A stretch of 64,000 nucleotides of DNA from Maricaulis maris (GCF_003634045.1 NZ_RBIM01000003.1:500850-564849); one strand, 5' to 3'; positions 1-9,969 are shown, counted from the first letter of the stretch. Notes: generated from the sequence alone by a model not told the origin. Numbers and translations: made by a program.

Positions 1-1967
1 TTTTCACGGATTACGCGCCGGTCACGGCGCTGGACATGGTGTCGCGGGTTCCGGGCTTCGGCCTGTCGAACGGCGATACCAGCCGCCGCGGGCTGGGCGA
101 TGCCTTCGGCAATCTTCTGATCAACGGACGACGTCCGTCCAACAAGTCGCTGTCTCTGGAGACGGTGCTGCAGCGTATTCCGGTCGATGATGTCGAACGC
201 ATCGAGCTGATCCAGGAAGCCCTGCCGCAGTATGACATGCGCGGCCATTCGCGGCTGGTGAATGTGGTGTTGCGCGAGGGCGCCGGTCGATCCGGGTCCT
301 GGGATGCGCGCGTGCAGATCTCCGACAGCGGACGGCTGGGCCCGCGCATCATCGCCTCCTACACGACACCGGTCGGCCCGACCGAAATGACCTTCGGTCT
401 CGATACCGGCATGAGCGGCAATCGCCTGCGTCGCCGGGAATCCCGGCACGATGCCAGCGGCGTCGAATTTGCCCGTGGATCCGACAATGATCAGCGCCAG
501 TATGAAGAGTTCGCGCCGAGTTGGTCCATGAATTGGGACATCAACGACAACTCGCGCCTGCGCATGGATGCCCGCGCCAATCTATGGACCTGGCACCGGG
601 TGCGCTTTGCCGAGTATTACAGCGTCTCCGGCGCGACGCTCACCCCGCACCGGCTCGAGCACAACGAGACCGAAAATCATGGCAGCCTGTATTCGGGAAC
701 CCTCTCCTACCAGCGTGACCTGAACGAAGAGATTTCCCTGGAAACCATGCTTCTGGCCACCCGGGAACGCTGGGAAGACGGGCCGGAAGCCTACGAGAAT
801 TACGACCCGGTATCCGGCTTCACCGATTCGATCATCGTCAGTGCCGGCGCGGAAATGGAAGAAACCGCCCTTCGCCAGACCCTGTCCTGGGACCCCAATG
901 ACCGCCACTCCCTGGAATTCGGCGGCGAGCACGCCAGCAATTCCCGCGAAACCCATCTCGCGCTATCCGAGAATGATGGCACGACCATCACGCCGATCGA
1001 CCTGCCGGTCGCCGAGACCCGGGTCGAGGAAAGCCGCAGTGAAATCTTCGCCAACCATGTCTGGCAGATCAATGACCGCTTCAGCCTCGAGAGCGGGTTG
1101 CGCTATGAATTTTCGGAAATCGCCCAGACCGGCGACGCCCAGCAGACCCGTTCCTTCACCTATCCCAAGCCGAGCGTGACGCTGAACTACCGCTCCGACG
1201 ACCGTAACCGCTTTCGTTTCACCGGCCGCCGCGATGTCGACCAGCTGGATTTCGGCAAGTTCGCCTCCTCGGTCGATGTCACCGACAACAACTCCACCCT
1301 CGGCAATCCGGACTATGTGCCGCAACGCACATGGACGCTGGAAGGCGAGTGGGAGCGACGCTTCGGCGATGCCGGCTCCTTCTCGCTGCAGATCGGCTAT
1401 GACTGGGTCGAGGATCTCGACGGCTGGGTCTCCATCGTCACCCCGACCGGCGTTTTCGACGCGCCGGGCAATATCGGCGACGGCACCAATCTGCGCGTGA
1501 CCGGCAATCTGACCACCCCGCTCGACACGCTGGGTATCAATAACGCGGTACTGGATGTCTTCCTCGAATGGTACGACACCAATGTCGAGGACCCGCTGAC
1601 GGGCGAGAACCGTCAATGGTCCGGCACGCGGGAGTGGGAGTTGCGGCTCGACTATCGCCAGACCTTCCCACAAAGCCAGATGGCCTGGGGCTGGGACTAT
1701 TTCTGGCTCTCCGACGGGGAAGTGCACCGGTCGCGGGAATTCCAGCACCACGACAATACCGATGGTGACCTGGACATTTATGTCGAGACCACCCGCTTCT
1801 TCGGCGTCACGCTCCGCGCCCAGGTCGATGCGGTATTCAATACCGGCGATGACCGCCAGCGCATCTTCTATGACGGATCGCGTGCCAGCGGCATCATCGA
1901 CGGGATCGACTATCGCAATACCTCGATGGGTCGAACTTTCCAGATCAGTGCCCGCAGCACGTTCTGA
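1..1967 (+). CDS. TonB-dependent outer-membrane receptor, 5' end missing
   Basis: The reading frame is open from base 3, so the gene starts before the window and its signal peptide and TonB box are not visible. The first residues read as the plug domain of TonB-dependent receptors, with a LINGRRPS segment and an IPVDDVERIELI stretch typical of the plug core. The remainder, about 600 residues, alternates aromatic and charged residues as expected of a 22-strand outer-membrane barrel and ends in Phe (ARSTF), the usual last residue of outer-membrane proteins. The family imports siderophores, vitamins, oligosaccharides or peptides using TonB energy. The substrate cannot be read from sequence. A secreted protease and a peptide transporter follow, which weakly hints at peptide scavenging. 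Confidence 0.85.
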   Translation, partial: FTDYAPVTALDMVSRVPGFGLSNGDTSRRGLGDAFGNLLINGRRPSNKSLSLETVLQRIPVDDVERIELIQEALPQYDMRGHSRLVNVVLREGAGRSGSWDARVQISDSGRLGPRIIASYTTPVGPTEMTFGLDTGMSGNRLRRRESRHDASGVEFARGSDNDQRQYEEFAPSWSMNWDINDNSRLRMDARANLWTWHRVRFAEYYSVSGATLTPHRLEHNETENHGSLYSGTLSYQRDLNEEISLETMLLATRERWEDGPEAYENYDPVSGFTDSIIVSAGAEMEETALRQTLSWDPNDRHSLEFGGEHASNSRETHLALSENDGTTITPIDLPVAETRVEESRSEIFANHVWQINDRFSLESGLRYEFSEIAQTGDAQQTRSFTYPKPSVTLNYRSDDRNRFRFTGRRDVDQLDFGKFASSVDVTDNNSTLGNPDYVPQRTWTLEGEWERRFGDAGSFSLQIGYDWVEDLDGWVSIVTPTGVFDAPGNIGDGTNLRVTGNLTTPLDTLGINNAVLDVFLEWYDTNVEDPLTGENRQWSGTREWELRLDYRQTFPQSQMAWGWDYFWLSDGEVHRSREFQHHDNTDGDLDIYVETTRFFGVTLRAQVDAVFNTGDDRQRIFYDGSRASGIIDGIDYRNTSMGRTFQISARSTF

Positions 1968-1968
1968 C

Positions 1969-2004
1969 GATCAGGCGCCGACAGCTTTGCTGTCGGCGCC
2001 GATC
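1969..2004 (+). terminator. Strong hairpin after the TonB receptor
   Basis: An 11-bp GC-rich stem (GGCGCCGACAG, 1974-1984, with its complement at 1990-2000) encloses loop CTTTG. It begins seven bases after the receptor stop codon and is bracketed by GATC on both sides. No T-run follows, so it is either a Rho-assisted terminator or an mRNA 3'-end stabiliser. Confidence 0.55.
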
Positions 2005-2157
2005 ACATTGAGGAGAGCGGACCCGGGAATGATGGCGAAGCCGCGGAGCCACCGCTAACGTGTTGAAAGGCCCGGCTCGAACCATCCGCGTTCGCGCTGT
2101 CATCCTGCGCCGGTTGGGGGCTGCCTGCGCATTGCGGCCGAACACACAGGGGTAGGC

Positions 2158-3123
2158 ATGACGACCAAAACCGACACAATCGCCAACACGACCCGCGCAT
2201 CCGTCCGCGCGCTCTGCCTCGCCGGCAGCATGCTGGCCCTGACGGCCACCATGACCGGCCCCGGCAACGCCCAGTCGCGGATCGAATTGCAACGCGCACC
2301 CAGCGGCCATCTTCTGCTCCCGGTGACACTGGAAGGCGGTGATCCGCTCACCTTCATCCTCGATACCGGCGCCAGCAATACGGCGATTGCCCAGCCTGTG
2401 GCCGAAGCCATCGGCTTTGTCTCGCAGTGGGAAAGTTATGATCTCGTCCAGTCGCTCAATGCCCGTTTCGACGCCGAGCGGCACGACATCGCACAGCTTG
2501 GCATTCCCGGCGCGCCGCCGGTCGGACTGAACAGCGTCGTGATCCCGGTTCCGGCCGACCATCCCCTGCCCGTCGCCGGCCTGCTCGGTGCCGACGCGAT
2601 CCTGTCCGACCGCTACGAGATCGATGTCGACGACCTCGCCCTCATTCTCGACAGCGCCGCCGCGGAGCATCCGGACGGACAGGTCGAACGGCGCGGCCTG
2701 TTGATCGGCGAGGCGCGCCTGCGCCGCCGTTCCGCACCGGTCCATGTCATCATTGATACCGGCAGCTCCCATACGCTGATCAACCGGCAGCTGCGCCGCC
2801 ATCTTTATGACCCCGGCATCCAGTTCAATTTCGACATCCATGTCAGCGGTATCGAGGATGCCGAAGGCGAGGAGGCACGACCGGTCATGCTGCGCCAACT
2901 CCAGATCGGCGGCCTGTGCGTGGAACGCTCCGCGGCGCTGCAATCCGACCTCGATGTCTTCGACGCGCTGGGCTGGGCCGACGAACCGGCCATGGTGATC
3001 GGCATGGACACGCTGCGCCACGCCCGCATCCGCATCGACCGGACCACCGGCACCTTCGAGATCTCCGGCACGACCGAGGACACGCAATGTCATGGCCGTC
3101 GGGTCCAGACGCCCGGACTCTAG
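2158..3123 (+). CDS. Secreted retropepsin-like aspartic protease
   Basis: A 321-residue protein with an N-terminal export signal ending near GNAQS. It carries two pepsin/retropepsin active-site motifs: DTGASNTAI with Asp at residue 69 and DTGSSHTLI with Asp at residue 200. Two Asp-Thr-Gly motifs in one chain allow an intramolecular dimer, whereas viral and most bacterial retropepsins carry one motif per chain and dimerise. It probably cleaves peptides in the periplasm or is secreted; the substrate is unknown. It stands alone between the TonB receptor and a convergent peptide transporter. A related protein with a PDZ domain lies at 21994-23100. Confidence 0.8.
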   Translation: MTTKTDTIANTTRASVRALCLAGSMLALTATMTGPGNAQSRIELQRAPSGHLLLPVTLEGGDPLTFILDTGASNTAIAQPVAEAIGFVSQWESYDLVQSLNARFDAERHDIAQLGIPGAPPVGLNSVVIPVPADHPLPVAGLLGADAILSDRYEIDVDDLALILDSAAAEHPDGQVERRGLLIGEARLRRRSAPVHVIIDTGSSHTLINRQLRRHLYDPGIQFNFDIHVSGIEDAEGEEARPVMLRQLQIGGLCVERSAALQSDLDVFDALGWADEPAMVIGMDTLRHARIRIDRTTGTFEISGTTEDTQCHGRRVQTPGL

Positions 3124-3147
3124 AGCCAGCCCCTGCAACGCAAAGAA

Positions 3148-3179
3148 AAAGGCCGCGGAACACAGGTTCCGCGGCCTTT
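3148..3179. terminator. Bidirectional intrinsic terminator
   Basis: A 14-bp inverted repeat (AAAGGCCGCGGAAC at 3148-3161, complement at 3166-3179) with loop ACAG lies between convergent genes. A-rich sequence on the left and T-rich sequence on the right give U-tracts in both directions. It serves the protease gene and the POT transporter gene. Confidence 0.85.
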
Positions 3180-3204
3180 CTCATTCTTTGGGCGTCCGGA
3201 TCGA

Positions 3205-5016
3205 CTAGCGATCCACTGACGGCCCTCCGGCTTCGGTTTCGGTCGTTTGCGCGACCACCTTGGTCGCATCGGCACCGGCCATCAGCCATTTGATGATCGG
3301 CGAGATGAGCAGCATCACGAGGGCGATCCCCATGCCGATCAGGCCGACATTCGAATAGACCTCGACATAGCCCGCCTTCGCAGCCGCGACGTCGGTCAGC
3401 TGACCGCCGATCGTTTCTGCACCGGTCGAGGAGGCGATGATGCCGGCCAGGAAGTTGGACAGGCCGGAATAGAGGAACCAGGCCCCCATCGTCATGCCGA
3501 CCACCTGCGGCGGTGCCAGCTTGGTCACGGCGGACAGGCCGACCGGCGATACCATCAGCTCACCCATGGTGTGGATCCAGTAGATGAGGAAGATGAAGTA
3601 GACCGCCGTCAGACCGGTTGCGCCACTCACACCCATGCCACCGACCAGCGTGTAGAAGCCAAGGCCGGCCATGAAGACACCGAGCGCAAACTTGACCGGT
3701 GTGGACGGGTTCCAGCCCTTCTTGGCCAGGGCGATCCACAACCACGCCACCAGCGGCGCGAAGATGAAGATGAAGCCGGCATTGAGCGACTGGAAGACCG
3801 GCGCCGGAACGGACCAGCCGAACATGGTGCGGTCGACCAAGCGGTCGGTGAACAGGTTCAACGAGGAGCCGGCCTGCTCGAACAGGGCCCAGAACGGGAT
3901 CTGGGCGAGCACGAAATAGATCGCCGCGAACATCTTCTTGCGCTCATCACCCTGTGTCTTGGTAACCGCATAGGCGATCAGGACGAGGAACATGATGATG
4001 CCAAGCCAGCCCGCGACATCCGCGAACATGTCAGGAAATTTCACGATCGCCATCGACACCAGGATGATGGCGATACCGGCCGCGTAGCAGGCCCATTCGA
4101 CGTTCAGGAAGCCGAGAACCTTTTCCTTCAGCTTGGCCGGGTTCGGCGGCTCGGCGCGGCCTTCCAGCCAGGGCTGGAAGAAGAGGAAGGTCAAAAGACC
4201 GGCCAGCATGCCGATACCGGCAAGCCCGAAGCCCCAGGCCCATCCCCAGTAAATCCCGATGATGCCGACCGAGAAGGAGGCCAGGAAGGAACCGAGATTG
4301 ATGCCCATGTAGAAGATCGTGAAACCGGAGTCGCGACGCGTATCGCCAAGCCCGTAGAGCGAACCGACAATCGTCGAGATATTGGCTTTCAGGAAGCCGA
4401 CGCCGGCAATGATGAAGGCCAGGGCCAGATAGAGGATGTTGACGAAGAGCTCTTCACGCTCGACCCGCGTCATGTCCGACGAGAACGGCATTTCAGCCGG
4501 GAGGCCAACCACATCCGGCTCGGCCACCTGTAGCAGCGTGCCGCTGTCCGCGAAACTGATCTGCGACACAGCACCATCGGCTGCGATCACGATCTGGTTC
4601 GCATCGCCACCCCGACCATCAAGCGTCAGCTCGTATTCAGCGCCCTGATAGTCGAAGACTTCCCGCGAACCGCTGCCCTCGAAGGCCATCAGGCCATGGC
4701 CGATGACCAGCAGGATGGCGCCATAGGTGACGGCTTTTCGCTGCCCGAGATAACGGTCAGCCAGCGTGCCGCCAATGATCGTCATGATGTAGACCAGCGC
4801 CGTATAGGCCCCGTACATGATGCCCGAACGCTCATCCGAGAACAGGAAGTGCTGTGTCAGGTAAATGATCAGCAGGCCGCGCATTCCGTAATAGGAAAAG
4901 CGCTCCCACATCTCGGTCAGGAACAGGATGGCCAGCCCTTTCGGATGTCCGAAGAAGGAGGTGTCCTTGTTTTCATTGTTGGGTGCATTACCCGGCGTTG
5001 CGGTGGTGTCCGTCAC
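3205..5016 (-). CDS. POT/PTR2-family proton-dependent peptide transporter
   Basis: A 603-residue inner-membrane protein of the proton-coupled oligopeptide transporter family. The family motif ExxER is visible in TEMWERFSYYG (residues 34-44), and about 12-14 hydrophobic segments follow. It should import di- and tripeptides with protons. Residues about 113-188, between the third and fourth membrane segments, form a hydrophilic beta-rich insertion that common family members such as DtpA lack. The start is GTG at 5016, with GGGGAG seven bases upstream. The gene is single, convergent with the aspartic protease gene. Confidence 0.9.
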   Translation of the reverse strand: MTDTTATPGNAPNNENKDTSFFGHPKGLAILFLTEMWERFSYYGMRGLLIIYLTQHFLFSDERSGIMYGAYTALVYIMTIIGGTLADRYLGQRKAVTYGAILLVIGHGLMAFEGSGSREVFDYQGAEYELTLDGRGGDANQIVIAADGAVSQISFADSGTLLQVAEPDVVGLPAEMPFSSDMTRVEREELFVNILYLALAFIIAGVGFLKANISTIVGSLYGLGDTRRDSGFTIFYMGINLGSFLASFSVGIIGIYWGWAWGFGLAGIGMLAGLLTFLFFQPWLEGRAEPPNPAKLKEKVLGFLNVEWACYAAGIAIILVSMAIVKFPDMFADVAGWLGIIMFLVLIAYAVTKTQGDERKKMFAAIYFVLAQIPFWALFEQAGSSLNLFTDRLVDRTMFGWSVPAPVFQSLNAGFIFIFAPLVAWLWIALAKKGWNPSTPVKFALGVFMAGLGFYTLVGGMGVSGATGLTAVYFIFLIYWIHTMGELMVSPVGLSAVTKLAPPQVVGMTMGAWFLYSGLSNFLAGIIASSTGAETIGGQLTDVAAAKAGYVEVYSNVGLIGMGIALVMLLISPIIKWLMAGADATKVVAQTTETEAGGPSVDR

Positions 5017-5175
5017 GCGTCTCTCCCCAGTACCCGCCCCACGCGGGCTTTAAATCAAGCGCGCAATTGACCACGCGCAGGGGGAAGGCTCAAGCCTCTG
5101 GCTCGGCCTGTTGCATGGGAGCGCTACACATTTGGGTGTGCGCCGTTCATCCGGGGACGGAAGATGCCCTGAGTC

Positions 5176-6549
5176 CTAGTAGGCGCACTCGGTGAAGACC
5201 GGCTCGATCGAGCCACCCCACTCGCCCTTGAAACGCTCGACCAGGCCCTCGGCCCGTGTCACGCCAGTGCGGGCGATCTCGTCGAGATCATCGAGGAAGA
5301 GCGCCTCGCTCTCGCCATGACCATTCATGCGAGCACGGGCGCGCAGGCCGGTGCGGGCAATGGCCAGCGCTTCTCGGGCAATGTCCTGCAGCGTGCCATC
5401 GCGGAAGGGCGTGTGCAGACCGGTCTTGGCCGCGCCGATGCGCAGCGCATTGCGCTCGGCTTCGGTCCAGTCCTTGACGAGGTCCCAGGCGGCATCAAGC
5501 GCCGTATTGTCGTAAAGCAGCCCGACCCAGAAGGCCGGCAGGGCGCACAGCGTGTTCCATGGTCCTGAATCAGCGCCGCGCATCTCGAGGAAGGTCTTCA
5601 ACCGCACTTCCGGGAAGACGGTGGAGAGATGGTCTTCCCAATCGCTGATCACCGGCTTTTCGCCGGGCACCACATCGAGCTTGCCGTCGAGGAAGTCGCG
5701 GAAGGACTTGCCGGTGGCATCCTTGTACTCGCCGCCGCGCTTGACGAAATACATCGGCACGTCGAGCGCCCAGTCGCGGTATTGCTCATAGCCGAAGCCC
5801 TCGTCGAAGACGAAGGGCAGCATGCCGGTGCGGTTATTGTCGGTATCGGTCCAGACATGGGCCCGGTAGGACAGGAAGCCGTGCAGCCCGCCATCCTTGA
5901 AGGGCGAATTGGCAAACAGCGCCGTGGCCAGCGGCTGCAGGGCCAGCGAGACCCGGAACTTCTTGGCCATGTCGGCTTCGGTCGAGAAATCCAGATTGGT
6001 CTGCACGGTGCAGGAGCGGAACATCATCTGATGCCCCATCGTGCCGACTTTCGGCATATAGGCCTTCATCAGCCCGTAGCGGGCCTTGGGCATCATCGGC
6101 GTCTCCTCCAGCGACCATTTCGGCGAAAAGCCGAGGCCGAGGAAACCGGCGCCGATCTCGTCGGCGACCTCGCGCACTTCGCGGAGATGCAAATTCACCT
6201 CGGCACAGGTCTGGTGGATGGTTTCCAGCGGCGCGCCGGACAATTCAAATTGCCCGCCCGGCTCCAGCGTGATCGAGGCGCCGTCGCGTTTCAGGGCAAT
6301 CAACTCGCCACCCTCGCGCACCGGCTGCCAGCCGAACCGCTCCAGGCCCGACAGCATTTTCTCGACGCTCGGCCCGTCCGCGCGGAAGGCCAGCGGCGTA
6401 TGATCGCCCAGGGCAAAACCGAATTTCTCGTGCTCGGTACCGATGCGGAAGGCCGTTTCAGGCTTCTCGCCGGCGGCAAAATAGGCCGTCAGCTGGTCGA
6501 GGCTTTCAATGGGAGCACCTTCGCCGCCCGAATTATACGTGCCGCTCAT
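5176..6549 (-). CDS. gshA: Glutamate-cysteine ligase (GCS2/plant-type)
   Basis: A 457-residue enzyme that joins glutamate and cysteine using ATP, the first step of glutathione synthesis. The conserved FRIGTEHEKFGF segment near the N terminus and a Gly-rich ATP-site stretch (ITLEPGGQFELSGAP) match the class shared by plants and alphaproteobacteria, which differs from the E. coli type. The frame is open 84 bases further upstream, but MSGTYNSGGEG at 6549 is the natural start because the extra residues look non-coding. rsmE lies upstream on the same strand; the ubiA/rsmE/gshA neighbourhood is common in alphaproteobacteria. Confidence 0.93.
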   Translation of the reverse strand: MSGTYNSGGEGAPIESLDQLTAYFAAGEKPETAFRIGTEHEKFGFALGDHTPLAFRADGPSVEKMLSGLERFGWQPVREGGELIALKRDGASITLEPGGQFELSGAPLETIHQTCAEVNLHLREVREVADEIGAGFLGLGFSPKWSLEETPMMPKARYGLMKAYMPKVGTMGHQMMFRSCTVQTNLDFSTEADMAKKFRVSLALQPLATALFANSPFKDGGLHGFLSYRAHVWTDTDNNRTGMLPFVFDEGFGYEQYRDWALDVPMYFVKRGGEYKDATGKSFRDFLDGKLDVVPGEKPVISDWEDHLSTVFPEVRLKTFLEMRGADSGPWNTLCALPAFWVGLLYDNTALDAAWDLVKDWTEAERNALRIGAAKTGLHTPFRDGTLQDIAREALAIARTGLRARARMNGHGESEALFLDDLDEIARTGVTRAEGLVERFKGEWGGSIEPVFTECAY

Positions 6550-6657
6550 GCCAAGCGCCCCCGCCGTTTGAAAATGTCCGCAACAGATATGGGGGCACTG
6601 CGTCTTGAACAAGGGCAAGACGCTGAGATTCACGGCGTTGTGACGCGGCTGGTCCGG

Positions 6658-7422
6658 CTAACGCCAATCCCCGCAAGCGCTCTGCCAGATCGTCAAAGCT
6701 GCAATCGCCGCAGTTTCGGCCCGCAATATCCGCGGCCCAAGCGTCACCGGGATGACGTGATCGAGGGCGCGCAGGCGCTCGCGTTCGGCGGGTGAGAAAC
6801 CGCCCTCGGGGCCGATCAGGATGGCGGCAGGTCGGCCGCCAACGCCGTCGAGGGCCGTGGCCATCGGCTGGCCGCGACCACGGGCGCCGCCCCAGGCCTC
6901 GTCCGCCTCATCCCCGCTCTCGTCACAGAAGATGATCACCCGGTCGGCTGGCCAGGCGTCGAGAACCTGGTCCAGCTTTTCAACATCGCGGATCTCCGGC
7001 AGGTCGAGACGTTCGGTCTGCTCGGCGGCCTCCTTGGCGATGGCCTGCAAGCGGTCGAACCTGATGCGGTCGGACTGGGTGCGCGCGGTGGTGACCGGAC
7101 AGATCGCGGCGACGCCGAGCTCGGTCGCCTTCTCGATAATGAGCTCGGTCTTGGTCCGTTTGACCGGGGCAAAGAGCAGCCAGAGATCGGGCACGCCAAG
7201 CTGCGGTCTTGTCTGTTCGCCGACGGTCAATGCCGCCGCCTTTTTCGACGCGTGGGCGATGACTGCCGACCATTCCCCATCCGTGCCATTGAAGACGCGC
7301 ACAACGTCGCCCTCGCCGCGGCGCATGACATTGATCAGATAATGCGCGTCCTCGCGCGACAGCGGCACGGCAGCGCCGACGCTGAGCGGCACATCGAGGA
7401 AAAGGCGGGGATCAGTCGACAT
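6658..7422 (-). CDS. rsmE: 16S rRNA (uracil-1498-N3)-methyltransferase
   Basis: A 254-residue SPOUT-class methyltransferase that methylates U1498 of 16S rRNA in the assembled 30S subunit. The family signature ILIGPEGGFSPAERE, which forms part of the trefoil-knot cofactor site, is present about 55 residues from the C terminus, and LGPRILRAETAA follows as in other RsmE proteins. The length is typical. It lies 108 bp upstream of gshA on the same strand and is divergent from ubiA. Confidence 0.95.
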   Translation of the reverse strand: MSTDPRLFLDVPLSVGAAVPLSREDAHYLINVMRRGEGDVVRVFNGTDGEWSAVIAHASKKAAALTVGEQTRPQLGVPDLWLLFAPVKRTKTELIIEKATELGVAAICPVTTARTQSDRIRFDRLQAIAKEAAEQTERLDLPEIRDVEKLDQVLDAWPADRVIIFCDESGDEADEAWGGARGRGQPMATALDGVGGRPAAILIGPEGGFSPAERERLRALDHVIPVTLGPRILRAETAAIAALTIWQSACGDWR

Positions 7423-7520
7423 GACACCGCTTTGACGGCGCGCACCCGCGACGTCAAGTCCCGCTGCCCGATACGCATTCCCGCCTTGAATTGGCCCTCA
7501 GGCTTTGCCAAACACCTTTG

Positions 7521-8462
7521 ATGCAACTGAATTTCGACCGGCGAGTCGCCGACAGCCTGCCAACATCCTGGGTCGACCGCGCGCCGCTGGCGCTGCGTCC
7601 CTATCTGCGCCTGGCCCGTTATGACCGGCCGATCGGCTTCTGGCTGCTCGCCTTGCCGTGCTGGATGGGATTGATGCTCGCGCGGATCGGCGACGGCATT
7701 GCCGGTTACGACATCTGGCTGGCCGTCCTGTTCGGTATCGGCGCCGTTGCCATGCGCGGCGCCGGCTGCACCTATAACGACATCATCGATCGCGATCTCG
7801 ACGCCCGCGTCGCCCGCACCGCCGACCGGCCGCTGGCGGCGGGCACGGTGAGCCTGAAACAGGCCTGGGCCTTCCTCGGCGGACAAGCCCTGGTCGGCCT
7901 GATCGTCTTGGTGCAATTACCACTGATCGCCATTTTGGTCGGCCTCGCCTCGCTGCTGCTGGTCGCCGCCTATCCGTTCATGAAACGCATCACCTGGTGG
8001 CCGCAGGCCTGGCTCGGCCTGACCTTCAACTGGGGCGTCCCGGTCGCCTATACCGCCGCCACCGGGCGGATCGATCCGGCCATGATCGTGCTCTATGTCG
8101 CCTGCGTCTTCTGGACGCTGGGTTATGACACGATCTATGCCCACCAGGACTCCGAGGACGACGCCTTGGTCGGTGTAAAATCGACCGCCCGCCTGTTCGG
8201 CGAAAGCTCGCAATACTGGGTCGCCGGCTTTTACGGCACCCACGCCATCCTGGTCGCACTGGCAATCTGGCTGAGCCAGGCCTCGCCCTGGATCGTCATC
8301 CCCTTCACCCTCTACACCGCCCACCTGTTCAACCAGGTGCGTCGGCTCGACATCGAGGATGGCGCGCGCTGCCTGGCCCTGTTCAAGGCCAATCGGACGA
8401 CCGGCCTGCTGCTGGTTGCAACCTTTGCGACCGGCGCCCTGTTGACCGGATTAGCGATTTGA
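7521..8462 (+). CDS. ubiA: 4-hydroxybenzoate polyprenyltransferase
   Basis: A 313-residue membrane prenyltransferase that attaches the polyprenyl tail to 4-hydroxybenzoate in ubiquinone synthesis. The first Asp-rich prenyl-diphosphate motif NDIIDRDLDARV is present, and the second region includes YDTIYAHQDSEDD. About eight hydrophobic helices are visible. The frame is open to a TTG at 7491, but ATG 7521 (MQLNFDRR) is preferred. ubiG (30457) and a UbiD-family gene (18975) lie elsewhere in the window, so ubiquinone genes are scattered rather than clustered. Confidence 0.94.
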   Translation: MQLNFDRRVADSLPTSWVDRAPLALRPYLRLARYDRPIGFWLLALPCWMGLMLARIGDGIAGYDIWLAVLFGIGAVAMRGAGCTYNDIIDRDLDARVARTADRPLAAGTVSLKQAWAFLGGQALVGLIVLVQLPLIAILVGLASLLLVAAYPFMKRITWWPQAWLGLTFNWGVPVAYTAATGRIDPAMIVLYVACVFWTLGYDTIYAHQDSEDDALVGVKSTARLFGESSQYWVAGFYGTHAILVALAIWLSQASPWIVIPFTLYTAHLFNQVRRLDIEDGARCLALFKANRTTGLLLVATFATGALLTGLAI

Positions 8463-8532
8463 CGTCAGGCCGGTGCGCTGGCTTGATGAAAGCGTGCGGC
8501 CCCGGGCGGCATAATCGTTCAGGATTCGTGTC

Positions 8533-9969
8533 ATGATATCAGCGTTTCGCAGCCTCGCCGGGTTCGCCCTCCTCCTCTGTGCCGGCCTGTGTGCCAGCCT
8601 GTGTGTCGCTCCCGTCATGGCCCAGCCCGCCACCGATGACGGGTTGCACATTCCGCTGCGCTATGAGCGGCTGGACAATGGCCTGCGGGTGGTCCTGGCC
8701 GAGGATCACACCGTGCCGACCGCGACCGTGGCCGTCTATTACGGCGTCGGCTACCGCAATGAACCGCGCGGCATGACCGGCTTTGCCCACCTGTTCGAAC
8801 ATCTTTTCTTCGCCGGGTCGGACAATCTGCCGGAACCGGTCTTCTACTACTATATCTCCAATATGGGCGGCATCGCCAACGGCTCGACGCGACTGGATTT
8901 CACCAATTATTTCGGCGTGGTGCCGGCCAATGCCCTGGATGCCTATCTGTGGGCCGAGGCCGACCGGATGGCAACGCCGACGATCAACCTCCAGAACTTC
9001 CAGCGCGAGCGCGATGTCGTGCGCAACGAGATTTTCGTCAATGTCATCAACCAGCCCTATGGCGACTGGACCTGGATCGACCTGCCGATGGTGGCCAATG
9101 AAAATTGGCACAATGCGCATAATTTCTACGGCGATCTGAGCGATCTCGACGCGGCCACAGTCGCTGACGCGCGCGCCTTCTTCGAACAGTATTACACCCC
9201 GCGCAACGCGGTGCTGGTGGTGGCTGGCAGTTTCGACAGCGATGACACGCTGGCCACGATCAACCGCTTTTTCGGTGACATTCCGGCCGGGCCGGACCTG
9301 CCGGACATCGACGTGTCGGAACCCCCGCAGCGGGCTGAAAAGCACAGCGTGATGACCGACCCGCTGGCCACCCTGCCGGGCCTTGCCATCGCCTACCACA
9401 TGCCCGAACGCGGCACGCCGGAATATTTCGCGATGATCCTGATCGACCAGATCCTGGTTCGCGGCGGCAATGCCCGCCTGCGCCGGCGGCTGGTCGATGA
9501 TCTGGGCTATGGCACCGCTGTCAGCGGCGGCATCAACCTGTTGGGCAATGTGTTCAACTATGACGGACCGATGTTGTGGACGGCCAGCATCATCCATGAT
9601 GACGCCATCGCGCCGGATGCGGTGCTCGGCGAGTTCGACACGGTGATCGAGGCATTGCGCCAGGAACCCGTCAGCGCCGAAACCCTGGCCAGCGCCCGCA
9701 GCAAATTCCTGACCGAATTCTATTCCCAGCTCGACTATTCCACCCGCTTCGGCGTGGTCGACCTACTCGCCAGCTTTGCCCTGTTCGACGATGATCCGGG
9801 CCGCATCAACCGGATCGAGGACGGGTTCGAGCAAGTCACACCTGACCTGATCCTCGAGACGGCCCGGACCTGGCTGCGACCGGAAAACCGCACCGTGCTG
9901 GAACTCGTGCCCGGCGACGGGCGTCCGGTCGCCGCGTCGGCACGATCAGCTGAGGAGGCCGGACAATGA
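8533..9969 (+). CDS. M16-family zinc metallopeptidase, catalytic subunit, pair 1
   Basis: A 478-residue exported protein with a signal peptide ending near VMAQ. It has the inverted zinc motif HLFEH at residues 86-90 (His-x-x-Glu-His) and the downstream conserved Glu in ERDVVRNEIFVN, so it should be an active peptidase. The ADRM and QPYGDW context is typical of periplasmic M16B peptidases. The stop codon overlaps the next start by four bases (ATGA), so the pair is translationally coupled. The protein is closely similar to that of 11478-12911, with which it shares long blocks such as NGLRVVL and VPTATVAVYYGVG. This indicates tandem duplication. Confidence 0.93.
   Translation: MISAFRSLAGFALLLCAGLCASLCVAPVMAQPATDDGLHIPLRYERLDNGLRVVLAEDHTVPTATVAVYYGVGYRNEPRGMTGFAHLFEHLFFAGSDNLPEPVFYYYISNMGGIANGSTRLDFTNYFGVVPANALDAYLWAEADRMATPTINLQNFQRERDVVRNEIFVNVINQPYGDWTWIDLPMVANENWHNAHNFYGDLSDLDAATVADARAFFEQYYTPRNAVLVVAGSFDSDDTLATINRFFGDIPAGPDLPDIDVSEPPQRAEKHSVMTDPLATLPGLAIAYHMPERGTPEYFAMILIDQILVRGGNARLRRRLVDDLGYGTAVSGGINLLGNVFNYDGPMLWTASIIHDDAIAPDAVLGEFDTVIEALRQEPVSAETLASARSKFLTEFYSQLDYSTRFGVVDLLASFALFDDDPGRINRIEDGFEQVTPDLILETARTWLRPENRTVLELVPGDGRPVAASARSAEEAGQ

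Noticed and set aside
3247..4533. A 428-codon plus-strand frame opposite the peptide transporter
   Set aside because: Its protein is charged and repetitive with no domain, while the opposite strand encodes an unmistakable POT transporter.
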